DNA of 64,000 bases from Alphaproteobacteria bacterium 32-64-14 (GTDB taxonomy: Bacteria; Pseudomonadota; Alphaproteobacteria; Caulobacterales; Hyphomonadaceae). Where the stretch lies: positions 124,001 through 188,000 of the forward strand of contig NCEM01000013.1 of NCBI GenBank assembly GCA_002280725.1, read 5' to 3'. Shown here in pieces: positions 30,767-36,970 of the stretch. The position numbers and the translations under genes are program-made. A model generated the notes under the pieces. It did no database searches, was not told where the DNA came from, and was given only the letters and a program-made list of their open reading frames with translations. Each line of letters opens with the position of its first letter. Position 1 is the stretch's first letter.

Positions 30767-31050
30767 ACGCTGGCCCCGGTATCTCGTCGTCGGAGACGAT
30801 TGATTTCATCAGACAGACGCCGGTCGTCGTCGGTGACCAGCTTTTCGAGCACCTGCACACGCTCTTTCAGACGCGCGACATCCTGATGGAGACCGCCGAC
30901 CGCGCCATGCATCGCGTCGCTGTCGTCTCCAGCCGCAACCGAGCGCGCCTTGATACGCTCACGTTCCAGATTGTGCTTGCTGGTGAGTGTCGAGGCCACG
31001 CCGCCAGCGATCGCCGCGCCAAGCAGAAACTCGAAAACGCCGATGGCCAT
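30763..31050 (-). CDS. Psp-array small protein 7: membrane-anchored coiled coil with PspC-tail-like module
   Basis: 95 residues. There is one hydrophobic N-terminal segment (residues ~4-22, GVFEFLLGAAIAGGVAS), a charged stretch, and a C-terminal helix at 64-87: RVQVLEKLVTDDDRRLSDEI. This helix closely matches the tail of PspC from the same operon (RLARMERAVTSEEWKLRREF) and those of its five well-conserved paralogues upstream. The layout (one N-terminal anchor, then a cytoplasmic helix) is like PspB. It is the last gene of the minus-strand operon. Its function is unknown; by context it may bind PspA, PspB or PspC. Confidence 0.78.
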   Translation of the reverse strand: MAIGVFEFLLGAAIAGGVASTLTSKHNLERERIKARSVAAGDDSDAMHGAVGGLHQDVARLKERVQVLEKLVTDDDRRLSDEINRLRRRDTGASV

Positions 31051-31054
31051 CTGG

Positions 31055-31321
31055 CTATCTCCTCAACTCGTCACTGCGCAGCCGGTCGATCTCGCTGGAC
31101 AGCTTGCGATCATCGTCGGTCGCGAGTTTCTCGAGCACGGCCACGCGCTCCTTGAGACGTTGAAGCTCGCGCATCATCTCCGCTTCAGAGGCACCAGACG
31201 TGCGCTCCTCGCGCATCATTTCGATCTTGAGTTTCTGCGACCGCAACACCGCATTCGCGACGATGGCAGCGAAGCCACACAGGATGCCAAGGATCGGGAT
31301 CAAAATGCCAATGTTGTTCAT
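31055..31321 (-). CDS. Psp-array small protein 6: membrane-anchored coiled coil with PspC-tail-like module
   Basis: 88 residues. The N-terminal hydrophobic segment is about residues 5-26 (GILIPILGILCGFAAIVANA). A basic juxtamembrane stretch and a helix at 59-82 follow: RVAVLEKLATDDDRKLSSEI. It is 4 bp upstream of the previous array gene and 2 bp downstream of the next, so it is surely co-transcribed. It shares the module with PspC and the other array members and shows no enzymatic motif. The family is not one I can name beyond PspB/PspC-tail-like. Confidence 0.78.
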   Translation of the reverse strand: MNNIGILIPILGILCGFAAIVANAVLRSQKLKIEMMREERTSGASEAEMMRELQRLKERVAVLEKLATDDDRKLSSEIDRLRSDELRR

Positions 31322-31323
31322 GG

Positions 31324-31680
31324 CTAGTCGGCCCTTCCCGAGCGAAGCTTCTCGATTTCAAGCGCGATGCGCGCCTCGTCCTGTACAGCCAGGCGTTCGA
31401 GCACGGCCACGCGCTCAGCCAGATTCTCGGCAATGCAGGTGGTCTGATCGAGACGTTCGATCATCGCGCGGAAGAGATCGGTGCGGTCATTGCCTTCGGC
31501 GTCATAGAAGAGGGCGTCGTCTGCGCCGAACATCTCCTCCCAGAAATCGCGCGTCTTCAGTTTTGCAGGCGTATTCGCGCCAGCAAGCTCGCGCAGCTCG
31601 TCCCAGGCGCTCGTCTCGCCAGTTGCCGCCGCGGGGCCAACGCCAAATTTTGTTTCAAAGACCAGACGCCCGCTCATCAA
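31324..31680 (-). CDS. Psp-array small protein 5: soluble, PspC-tail-like module
   Basis: 118 residues and no membrane helix. The N-terminal part is acidic and aromatic (LKTRDFWEEMFGADDALFYD, residues 41-60). Its LK..xFW segment resembles one in array protein 3 (LKDPKFWGLDAE). The C-terminal module at 90-113 reads RVAVLERLAVQDEARIALEI, the most divergent at the TDDD position. Its start overlaps the previous stop by 4 bp (ATGA). It is likely cytoplasmic; partner unknown. Confidence 0.75.
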   Translation of the reverse strand: MMSGRLVFETKFGVGPAAATGETSAWDELRELAGANTPAKLKTRDFWEEMFGADDALFYDAEGNDRTDLFRAMIERLDQTTCIAENLAERVAVLERLAVQDEARIALEIEKLRSGRAD

Positions 31681-31964
31681 ACCGCTGTCCTGTCATTCCG
31701 GAGGCCCGCGATTTCGTGCGACAGCTTGCGGTCGCCATCCGTGGCGAGGCGCTCAAGCACTTCAACACGCTGGCGAAGCTTGGCCATCTCTGCCTCGTTG
31801 GCGGCGACGATGGCGACCAGACGGCCTGCGTCACCAGCGCCAGCCTTGAACGCCATCCGCTTTTCCTCGTGCGCGAGGCCCATCTTGATGACCTGCATCG
31901 TGAAGGCGAGAACGATGCCGATACCGAACACGATCGCGAAGGCGAGCCCTTCCCACTCCATCAT
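31677..31964 (-). CDS. Psp-array small protein 4: membrane-anchored coiled coil with PspC-tail-like module
   Basis: 95 residues. It has a clear N-terminal membrane helix (residues ~6-26, GLAFAIVFGIGIVLAFTMQVI), a basic cytoplasmic stretch, and the module at 66-89: RVEVLERLATDGDRKLSHEI. Both ends overlap neighbouring genes by 4 bp (ATGA), so translation is coupled. The architecture equals that of PspB (one N-terminal helix then a helical cytoplasmic tail), but the membrane sequence is not similar to the PspB at 33638-33907. Confidence 0.78.
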   Translation of the reverse strand: MMEWEGLAFAIVFGIGIVLAFTMQVIKMGLAHEEKRMAFKAGAGDAGRLVAIVAANEAEMAKLRQRVEVLERLATDGDRKLSHEIAGLRNDRTAV

Positions 31965-32359
31965 TTGCCTCCATCGGGCTTGTCGCGAAGCCGGTCGATC
32001 TCGCGCGAGATGCGGGCTTCATCGTCGGTCATCAGCTTTTCGAGCACGATGATGCGCTGGTTCATCGACGCCATCGTCTTCTCCATCTCGGCGACCTGCG
32101 CCTTGAGCGCGGCGACCTCGGAGGATGACTCCGGCGCGCCCATGCCCGAACCCATGCCTGAGTTCATGCCGGATCCCATGCCCCAGGCCTTCATGCTCTC
32201 GGCATCAAGGCCCCAGAATTTCGGATCCTTGAGGTGAGCCCAGTCGCCCCGCCCTGCGTGACGCGCGGCGCGGCGGGCGCGCCAGGCAGCCCGCTTGGCC
32301 TGCCGCTCGAAGCGCCAGGCGTCGCGGCGCTGATCGTTTCCGCAGTTGCTGTCGTGCAT
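31961..32359 (-). CDS. Psp-array small protein 3: soluble, Arg/Met-Gly-rich with PspC-tail-like module
   Basis: 132 residues from the ATG at 32359, preceded by a GGAGGGGATTGTC-type site. It has no membrane helix. There is a very basic N-terminus (FERQAKRAAWRARRAARHAG), then LKDPKFWGLDAE, and a Met-Gly-Ser repeat run near residues 60-75 (GMGSGMNSGMGSGMG). A coiled coil ends in the module at 102-125 (RIIVLEKLMTDDEARISREI). The basic region could contact membrane phospholipid or nucleic acid; this is inference only. Confidence 0.75.
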   Translation of the reverse strand: MHDSNCGNDQRRDAWRFERQAKRAAWRARRAARHAGRGDWAHLKDPKFWGLDAESMKAWGMGSGMNSGMGSGMGAPESSSEVAALKAQVAEMEKTMASMNQRIIVLEKLMTDDEARISREIDRLRDKPDGGK

Positions 32360-32384
32360 GATGACAATCCCCTCCTGATGCGGC

Positions 32385-32549
32385 CTAGCCGAGCAGTTTC
32401 TCGATCTCGTCGGCAAGCCGCGCTTCGTCTTCAGTCTGCAGATTGGACAAGGGCACACGGCGCGCTTCGCGTGGCTCGATGAAGCGCGGCGGCTTTTCAT
32501 CGCGAGCATCGCGGGCGGTGTGGTCGGCTGGCCTGCTCTCGTTCGTCAT
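32385..32549 (-). CDS. Psp-array small protein 2: 54-residue soluble member with degenerate module
   Basis: 54 residues from the ATG at 32549, with GGGAGAAG about 6 bases upstream. The protein is highly charged and probably unstructured at the N-terminus (PADHTARDARDEKPPRFIEP). It ends with a shortened module, NLQTEDEARLADEIEKLLG, that keeps the T-[DE]-D-x-R-L-x-x-E-I pattern but has lost the V-L-E turn. It is the smallest array member and may be a decayed copy or a minimal version. Confidence 0.6.
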   Translation of the reverse strand: MTNESRPADHTARDARDEKPPRFIEPREARRVPLSNLQTEDEARLADEIEKLLG

Positions 32550-32616
32550 GGGCGCTTCTCCCAAATCTTCTCTGAGTATGGCCCGTTCTGCGTCAGGCGC
32601 GTTCAGACTGGTATGC

Positions 32617-32892
32617 TCAGGCGGGCGGGCGGCGGTCACGAAGACCGTCGATTTCGCGCGACAAGCGGCGATCGTCATCGGTGACGAGGCGTTCGAGCAC
32701 TTGCACGCGGTCTGTCAGGCGATCGATCTGCTGCTGCATCTGGCCGATGATCGCTTCATCGGCATGCGAGCGGCCGGATTTGGCCTCGGTGAGCATCTTG
32801 GTGCGCACGATCTTGGAGCCGAACACGATCGCCACGATCGCGATGACCATGATGAAGGGGGCTGACACGGCGACTATCTCGGTCATGTCCAT
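32617..32892 (-). CDS. Psp-array small protein 1: membrane-anchored coiled coil with PspC-tail-like module
   Basis: 91 residues. An N-terminal membrane helix (about 8-28, AVSAPFIMVIAIVAIVFGS) is followed by a basic segment and a coiled coil from about 50. The module at 62-85 (RVQVLERLVTDDDRRLSREI) is nearly identical to that of the last array gene (30763-31050), although the membrane parts differ. It lies 6 bp after the small secreted-protein gene and starts the run of seven related genes. Confidence 0.78.
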   Translation of the reverse strand: MDMTEIVAVSAPFIMVIAIVAIVFGSKIVRTKMLTEAKSGRSHADEAIIGQMQQQIDRLTDRVQVLERLVTDDDRRLSREIDGLRDRRPPA

Positions 32893-32898
32893 CTCTCT

Positions 32899-33144
32899 CT
32901 AGCTACCCACGCCCGTGCTCAGCGCCGCAAGCGGCTGCCAGTTGATGTCGAACCCGCAGTGCGGCGGGCAGCCCCGCTGGGCCATGCCGAGTGTAAGACC
33001 TTTTTCGCTCGGACCGAAGACGAACGTCATCTCGCCGGCGTTGAGGTGGACAACGCCGAACCGTGTGCCGACCGCCAGAGCCGAAAGGCCGAAAGCGAGC
33101 AAGGCGGCGGCGCATGCGAGTCTGATCTGTAATCCGCGAGCCAT
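32899..33144 (-). CDS. Small secreted or single-pass protein in the psp operon, unrecognised
   Basis: 81 residues. It begins with a signal-like sequence (LQIRLACAAALLAFGLSALAV), leaving about 55 residues outside the cytoplasm. A Cys pair, RGCPPHCGFDINW, could form a disulphide. The ribosome site AGAGGGACACC precedes the ATG at 33144. It sits between pspC and the small-protein array, with 92 bp to pspC. Neither a Psp family nor any other family is recognised. It may sense the periplasmic side, but that is speculation from position alone. Confidence 0.65.
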   Translation of the reverse strand: MARGLQIRLACAAALLAFGLSALAVGTRFGVVHLNAGEMTFVFGPSEKGLTLGMAQRGCPPHCGFDINWQPLAALSTGVGS

Positions 33145-33236
33145 GGTGTCCCTCTTCTTTTTCTTTGGGGCTCAGTAGGTTCGTCGAGTGGCACTGCGAC
33201 GGGGAGGAGGATCGCCGCAGCGCCCGGGTGTCTGGT

Positions 33237-33638
33237 CTAGCGGCCTTCCAGGTCGCGGAATTCGCGGCGGAGTTTCCACTCTTCGGAGGTCACCGCACGC
33301 TCCATCCGGGCCAGTCGGTCGTCCATATCCTTGAACTTGTAGCGAATGTTCGAGAACGTTTCGGCCGGGCGGTCAGAGACCGAGGTCCAGAAGCGCTCCT
33401 CATCCGGGGTGAGGTTGCGGGGGCGGTAGGGCTGCACCGGTGTGATCGCCCAGATCACCAGGTAGACCGGGAAGATGAAGCCCACTCCAGCGAACATCAG
33501 AACAGCCGCAGCGATCCGGGTGATGGTCGGATCCCAGCCCATCCGGTCGGCAATGCCGCCGCAAACGCCGGCGATGACCTTCTGACGTGAGCGGTAGAGC
33601 CGCTTGGGATTCGGGGAGGAGATGTAATCGTCGCGCAT
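33237..33638 (-). CDS. pspC: Phage shock protein C
   Basis: 133 residues. The PspC domain is clear: KRLYRSRQKVIAGVCGGIAD, then MGWDPTITRIAAAVLMFAG and the membrane helix FPVYLVIWAITP. The C-terminal cytoplasmic helix (108-130) reads RLARMERAVTSEEWKLRREF and matches the known conserved tail of PspC (M-E-x-x-V-T-S pattern). PspC and PspB sense envelope stress and draw PspA away from PspF. This tail is the module repeated in the downstream small proteins. Its ATG overlaps the pspB stop by one base. Confidence 0.93.
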   Translation of the reverse strand: MRDDYISSPNPKRLYRSRQKVIAGVCGGIADRMGWDPTITRIAAAVLMFAGVGFIFPVYLVIWAITPVQPYRPRNLTPDEERFWTSVSDRPAETFSNIRYKFKDMDDRLARMERAVTSEEWKLRREFRDLEGR

Positions 33639-33907
33639 TAGTTGATGTCCCCACGAGTGGACTGGGTTGGACGCGGGCGGACCGGGACAGCGTCGGGTTC
33701 GACGAGGCGCTCGAGGGTCTCGATACGGCGTTCCATGGTTCGTGCGGAGCGCCAGAGATCCTCAAGCATCCTTTCGTCGTCTTCCGTGAGGTTTCGCGAC
33801 GTGCGAGCCTTGGAGATGTAGTGCAGGATCATCCACGGCAGGATGACGAACAGAGAGACGATGGCCACAAGGCCAAGGCTCATTCCAAAGATCGCTTCCG
33901 CTTGCAT
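33638..33907 (-). CDS. pspB: Phage shock protein B
   Basis: 89 residues, PspB size. It has an N-terminal membrane helix (FGMSLGLVAIVSLFVILPWM), then HYISKARTSRNLTEDDERML and a cytoplasmic coiled coil (RTMERRIETLERLVEPDA). These match the PspB pattern LP-x-W-x-x-LHY followed by the leucine-rich helix. The tail is extended by a Pro/Arg-rich end. It acts with PspC as an inner-membrane stress sensor. It shares one base with the pspA stop and lies directly upstream of pspC. Confidence 0.92.
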   Translation of the reverse strand: MQAEAIFGMSLGLVAIVSLFVILPWMILHYISKARTSRNLTEDDERMLEDLWRSARTMERRIETLERLVEPDAVPVRPRPTQSTRGDIN

Positions 33908-34614
33908 CAGACGCCCTCACCCTCGGCTGTTTTCCGGCGAACCGGCGCGGGAGCAGGCGAACCGCCACGGCGGCGCTTGATCTCGGCAAGTTCCTTCTCG
34001 ATCGACTCTTCAGCCGCCAGTTCCTGGAACTGCGCTTCGAGCGAGCGGTCGCCGACATTGATCAGGTCGGCATAGGCTTCCATCTCGTCGACCTTGCGCT
34101 CGATCTGGCCGTAGCGGCGCATCGCTTCGTCGACCTTGTTGACCTCAATGCGCGAGCGCATTGCGATACGTTGTTCGGCGGCTTCGCGACGGACGACCAG
34201 CGCACGATGTTTCGTTTTCGCTTCGTCGAGTTTCGCTTGCAGCTTCTCCAGGTCGTCCTGGCGGCGAATCGAGACTTCCTCGATCGCTTTGAGAGCTTGA
34301 CGACGCGAGTCGATCTCGCGCTCGGCGCGCTGCTTGGCGGAGAGGGCGCCGCGGGCGAGGTCTTCACGCCCCTTTTCCACGGCGAGCTCGGCCTTGGCGG
34401 TCCAGTCGAGACGGGTCTGCTCGAGCTGGACGATGTCGCGGTCGTACTCTTTCTTGTCCGCCATCGAGCGGGCCGCAGCGGAGCGGACCTCGACGAGGCA
34501 GTCTTCCATTTCCTGGATGATCAGCCGCGCGATCTTCTCGGGATCCTCGGCCTTGTCGAGCATCGAGTTGATGTTCGAGTTGATGATGTCGGACAGTCGG
34601 GAGAAAATGCCCAT
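33907..34614 (-). CDS. pspA: Phage shock protein A
   Basis: 235 residues, PspA/IM30 family. It opens MGIFSRLSDIINSNINSMLDKAEDPEKIARL, the amphipathic membrane-binding helix and the family's start pattern. Long coiled-coil helices follow, with the YADLINVGDRSLEAQF segment and a shorter-than-Vipp1 Pro/Ala tail (APAPVRRKTAEGEGV). PspA binds and inhibits the PspF activator and, as oligomers, protects damaged inner membrane. It is the second gene after the sigma-54 promoter, with a 75-bp gap to the microprotein gene. Confidence 0.96.
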   Translation of the reverse strand: MGIFSRLSDIINSNINSMLDKAEDPEKIARLIIQEMEDCLVEVRSAAARSMADKKEYDRDIVQLEQTRLDWTAKAELAVEKGREDLARGALSAKQRAEREIDSRRQALKAIEEVSIRRQDDLEKLQAKLDEAKTKHRALVVRREAAEQRIAMRSRIEVNKVDEAMRRYGQIERKVDEMEAYADLINVGDRSLEAQFQELAAEESIEKELAEIKRRRGGSPAPAPVRRKTAEGEGV

Positions 34615-34689
34615 ATCAGAACCTTTCGTAGTGCCTTCTCGGGGGTTGGTCTTCTTGTGGTGGTCTTTGTGCCGATGAAGTCAGAGGGG

Positions 34690-34827
34690 TCAGAAGAAGA
34701 TGCGCGCGATCAGAAAACCAGCGAGGAAAAATCCCCAGCTCTCGAACGGTCGACGACCAAGCCAGCCACCAAAGCGGCCCAGTGCGCTGGGCTTCTCGTA
34801 GGGGTCGCGGCTGTCGTAGTAGCGCAT
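34690..34827 (-). CDS. 45-residue membrane microprotein, first gene of the psp operon
   Basis: Starts at the ATG at 34827 with AGGAGCTAAAG just upstream, an excellent ribosome site. It has an acidic/aromatic N-terminus (MRYYDSRDPYEKPSALGRF), then GGWLGRRPFESWG and one short hydrophobic C-terminal segment (FFLAGFLIARIFF). It is the first gene after the sigma-54 promoter and lies upstream of pspA. It is too short for default gene finders, and no family is recognised. It may be a PspD-like small membrane effector; this is by position and size only. Confidence 0.7.
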   Translation of the reverse strand: MRYYDSRDPYEKPSALGRFGGWLGRRPFESWGFFLAGFLIARIFF

Positions 34828-34874
34828 CTTTAGCTCCTGCATTCGCCGGTGTAGCCCCGGCATGAACAAGAGAA

Positions 34875-34890
34875 TGCAACCACCGTGCCA
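34875..34890 (-). promoter_or_regulatory. Sigma-54 promoter of the psp operon
   Basis: On the minus strand, 34890-34875 reads TGGCACG-GTGG-TTGCA. This is an exact match to the sigma-54 consensus (TGGCACG-N4-TTGC), with GG and GC at -24/-12. Transcription would begin near 34864, about 37 bases before the microprotein ATG. Sigma-54 promoters need an enhancer-binding activator, which is PspF encoded divergently. Confidence 0.93.
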
Positions 34891-34964
34891 GTTTCTGAGT
34901 AACCATTCATATCGTTGTATTTATTCGTTTTTGTGAGTTCAGGCGTGCCGCCGGTTCACGATTT

Positions 34965-35003
34965 TGGTGAATATCACCACCAGCCATCTGGCGAATATCA
35001 CCA
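34965..35003. promoter_or_regulatory. Two tandem palindromic PspF-type enhancer sites
   Basis: 34965-34979 is TGGTGA-ATA-TCACCA, a perfect 6-3-6 palindrome. 34989-35003 is TGGCGA-ATA-TCACCA, with one arm mismatch. Their centres are 24 bp apart. They lie roughly 100-140 bp upstream of the predicted psp start and immediately upstream of pspF. This placement suits upstream activation of the operon and also auto-repression of pspF, as in E. coli. The stretch 34905-34935 is AT-rich and could be bent by IHF, but I see no good IHF consensus. Confidence 0.75.
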
Positions 35004-35024
35004 TTCTCGGGTATTTCTCGCCAC

Positions 35025-36149
35025 ATGGCTGCACCCTCACCTCCCGAGCTTATCGGCCAGTCCGCGACGTGGCTGGAAACCCTTGAGAGGGTATCGCTGG
35101 CGGCCCTGGTCGAGCGGCCAATCCTGGTCATTGGCGAGCGCGGCACCGGCAAGGAGCTGATCGCCGAGCGCCTCCACTATCTGAGCCCTCGCTGGGACAA
35201 GCCGTTCGTGAAGGTGAACTGCGGCGCGCTCTCGCAAGACCTGCTCGATAGCGAACTGTTCGGCCACGAGGCGGGTTCGTTCACCGGCGCCACCAAGCGC
35301 CGGCAGGGCCGGTTCGAGCAGGCCGATGGCGGCACCCTGTTCCTCGACGAGATCGCGACCGCCTCTCTGCAGGTGCAGGAGAAGCTGCTGCGCGTCGTGG
35401 AATACGGAGAATTCCAGCGGCTCGGCGGCGAAGACACGATCACCTGCGATGTGCGGATCGTGGCGGCGACCAACGTGGACCTGCCTGCCCGCGCCTCCGA
35501 GGGCCGATTCAGGGCCGATTTGCTCGATCGTCTCGCCTTCGACGTCATCACCATCGCGCCCCTGCGGGCGCGGCCGGACGACGTGATGCTGCTGGCCGAT
35601 TACTTCGGGCAACGCATCGCGCGCGAACTCGAAGGCGACTTCCCCGGCTGGGCGCGCGAGGCGCTGGAGGCCATGTGCGATCATGAATGGCCGGGCAATG
35701 TGCGCGAGCTGCGCAACGCCGCCGAGCGCGCCACCTTCCGCACGATGGCGGCGCAAGCCAATGGCGCTTCCCGTGGCCCCGTGACGCTGTCGGTGGACAT
35801 GCTTGACCCGTTCAACTCCCCCTGGCGCCCGGGCAAGGAAATGTCGACGCCCCTCGCGCCCGCGCGTCCGGCCCCCGTGGCAGCCGCGCCCACGGAAAGT
35901 GCAGCAAGGGTTGAGGCGCCGGCGTCCTCCGGCCCGGTCGACTTCAATGCGATTGTGGCCGAGCTGGAGAAGAAGCTGATCGAGGCGGCGCTCGAAATCT
36001 GCAGCAATCACCAGAAGAAAGCGGCCGAGCACCTGGGCCTTAGCTATCACCAGATGCGTGGGCTTTTGCGCAAGTATGGTTACGGGCGTGAGGGAATTGA
36101 ATCAAATTCACCCGGTTCCGCAAACGGGGCTGAAACCGCGAAGGATTAA
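35025..36149 (+). CDS. pspF: PspF, sigma-54-dependent activator of the psp operon
   Basis: 374 residues. An AAA+ domain begins at the N-terminus with no receiver or other sensor domain, as in PspF. Walker A is GERGTGKE (37-44) and Walker B is TLFLDE (about 104-109). The sigma-54-contacting loop reads GSFTGA (84-89) instead of GAFTGA. A C-terminal Fis-type helix-turn-helix ([20 protein letters not shown]) binds DNA. A Pro/Ala linker separates the two. The gene starts 22 bp after the enhancer palindromes and faces the psp operon. PspA would inhibit it until envelope stress. Confidence 0.94.
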   Translation: MAAPSPPELIGQSATWLETLERVSLAALVERPILVIGERGTGKELIAERLHYLSPRWDKPFVKVNCGALSQDLLDSELFGHEAGSFTGATKRRQGRFEQADGGTLFLDEIATASLQVQEKLLRVVEYGEFQRLGGEDTITCDVRIVAATNVDLPARASEGRFRADLLDRLAFDVITIAPLRARPDDVMLLADYFGQRIARELEGDFPGWAREALEAMCDHEWPGNVRELRNAAERATFRTMAAQANGASRGPVTLSVDMLDPFNSPWRPGKEMSTPLAPARPAPVAAAPTESAARVEAPASSGPVDFNAIVAELEKKLIEAALEICSNHQKKAAEHLGLSYHQMRGLLRKYGYGREGIESNSPGSANGAETAKD

Positions 36150-36169
36150 GGTGTCGGCAAGGATAGCCC

Positions 36170-36961
36170 ATGCCCCTCCCCCTTCCGGCCCAGATCAGTT
36201 TTCTCGATCTCGATTTTGACCCGCTCGACGCCGCACAGGCCGCCCAGGCAATGGCGGAACGTGCACGCCGCAATGAGGCGTTCGCGTATGTCGCGACGCC
36301 CAATGTCGATCACATGGTGCGTCTCGAGCAGCAGCCTGAGCTTCGCTCGCTTTATGCCGATGCCTGGCTCAACCTCTGCGACAGCCGCATCCTCGAACTG
36401 TTCGCGCGCGCCTCGCGCCTTGCACTGCCCAGCGCGCCGGGGGCCGACATTGTCGAACTACTCTTCCGCGAACACGTCCGGGCAAGCGACACTGTTCTGG
36501 TCATCGGCGGCTCCGCCAAGCTTACCGAGAAGCTGCGCGCGGATTTCGGTCTTCGAGATCTGCGCTGGTTCGACGCCCCGCACGGCCTGCGCACGAATGC
36601 CGCCGCCCGCGCGGCATGCGTTGATTTCATCCGCGCCAATCCGGCCGCCTACATCTTCCTCGCTGTCGGCTCGCCGCAGCAGGAGATGATCGCGCGCGAG
36701 GCGCGTGAGGCTGGCTGCGCCGGCGTCGCCATCTGTTGCGGCGCCGCCCTGGAATTCCTCTCAGGTGAAACACAGCGCGCGCCGAAATGGATGCGGCAGG
36801 CAAGACTGGAGTGGCTGCATCGCCTCGGCTCCGAGCCGGGCCGTCTGTGGCGCCGCTACATCGTGGACGGCCCACGCATCTTCGGCATCTGGCGCCGATG
36901 GAGCGCTGCCGAAGCCCGATCTTCCGCGAACGCTTCCGCCGTGGCAGTGTCGCCCCGCTAG
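36170..36961 (+). CDS. WecG/TagA/CpsF family glycosyltransferase
   Basis: 263 residues, the usual length. Family marks are VATPNVDHMVRL, LCDSRILELFARASRLALP, VLVIGGSAKLTEKLRADF and FLAVGSPQQEMIAREA, then APKWMRQARLEWLHRL near the C-terminus, which is typically RAP.w.r..glEW.yRL. The family transfers ManNAc(A) or related sugars to lipid-linked intermediates of teichoic acid, enterobacterial common antigen or exopolysaccharide. No pathway partner is adjacent. It is 20 bp after pspF and 9 bp before the MORN-repeat gene. Confidence 0.92.
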   Translation: MPLPLPAQISFLDLDFDPLDAAQAAQAMAERARRNEAFAYVATPNVDHMVRLEQQPELRSLYADAWLNLCDSRILELFARASRLALPSAPGADIVELLFREHVRASDTVLVIGGSAKLTEKLRADFGLRDLRWFDAPHGLRTNAAARAACVDFIRANPAAYIFLAVGSPQQEMIAREAREAGCAGVAICCGAALEFLSGETQRAPKWMRQARLEWLHRLGSEPGRLWRRYIVDGPRIFGIWRRWSAAEARSSANASAVAVSPR

Positions 36962-36970
36962 GGGGACGGC

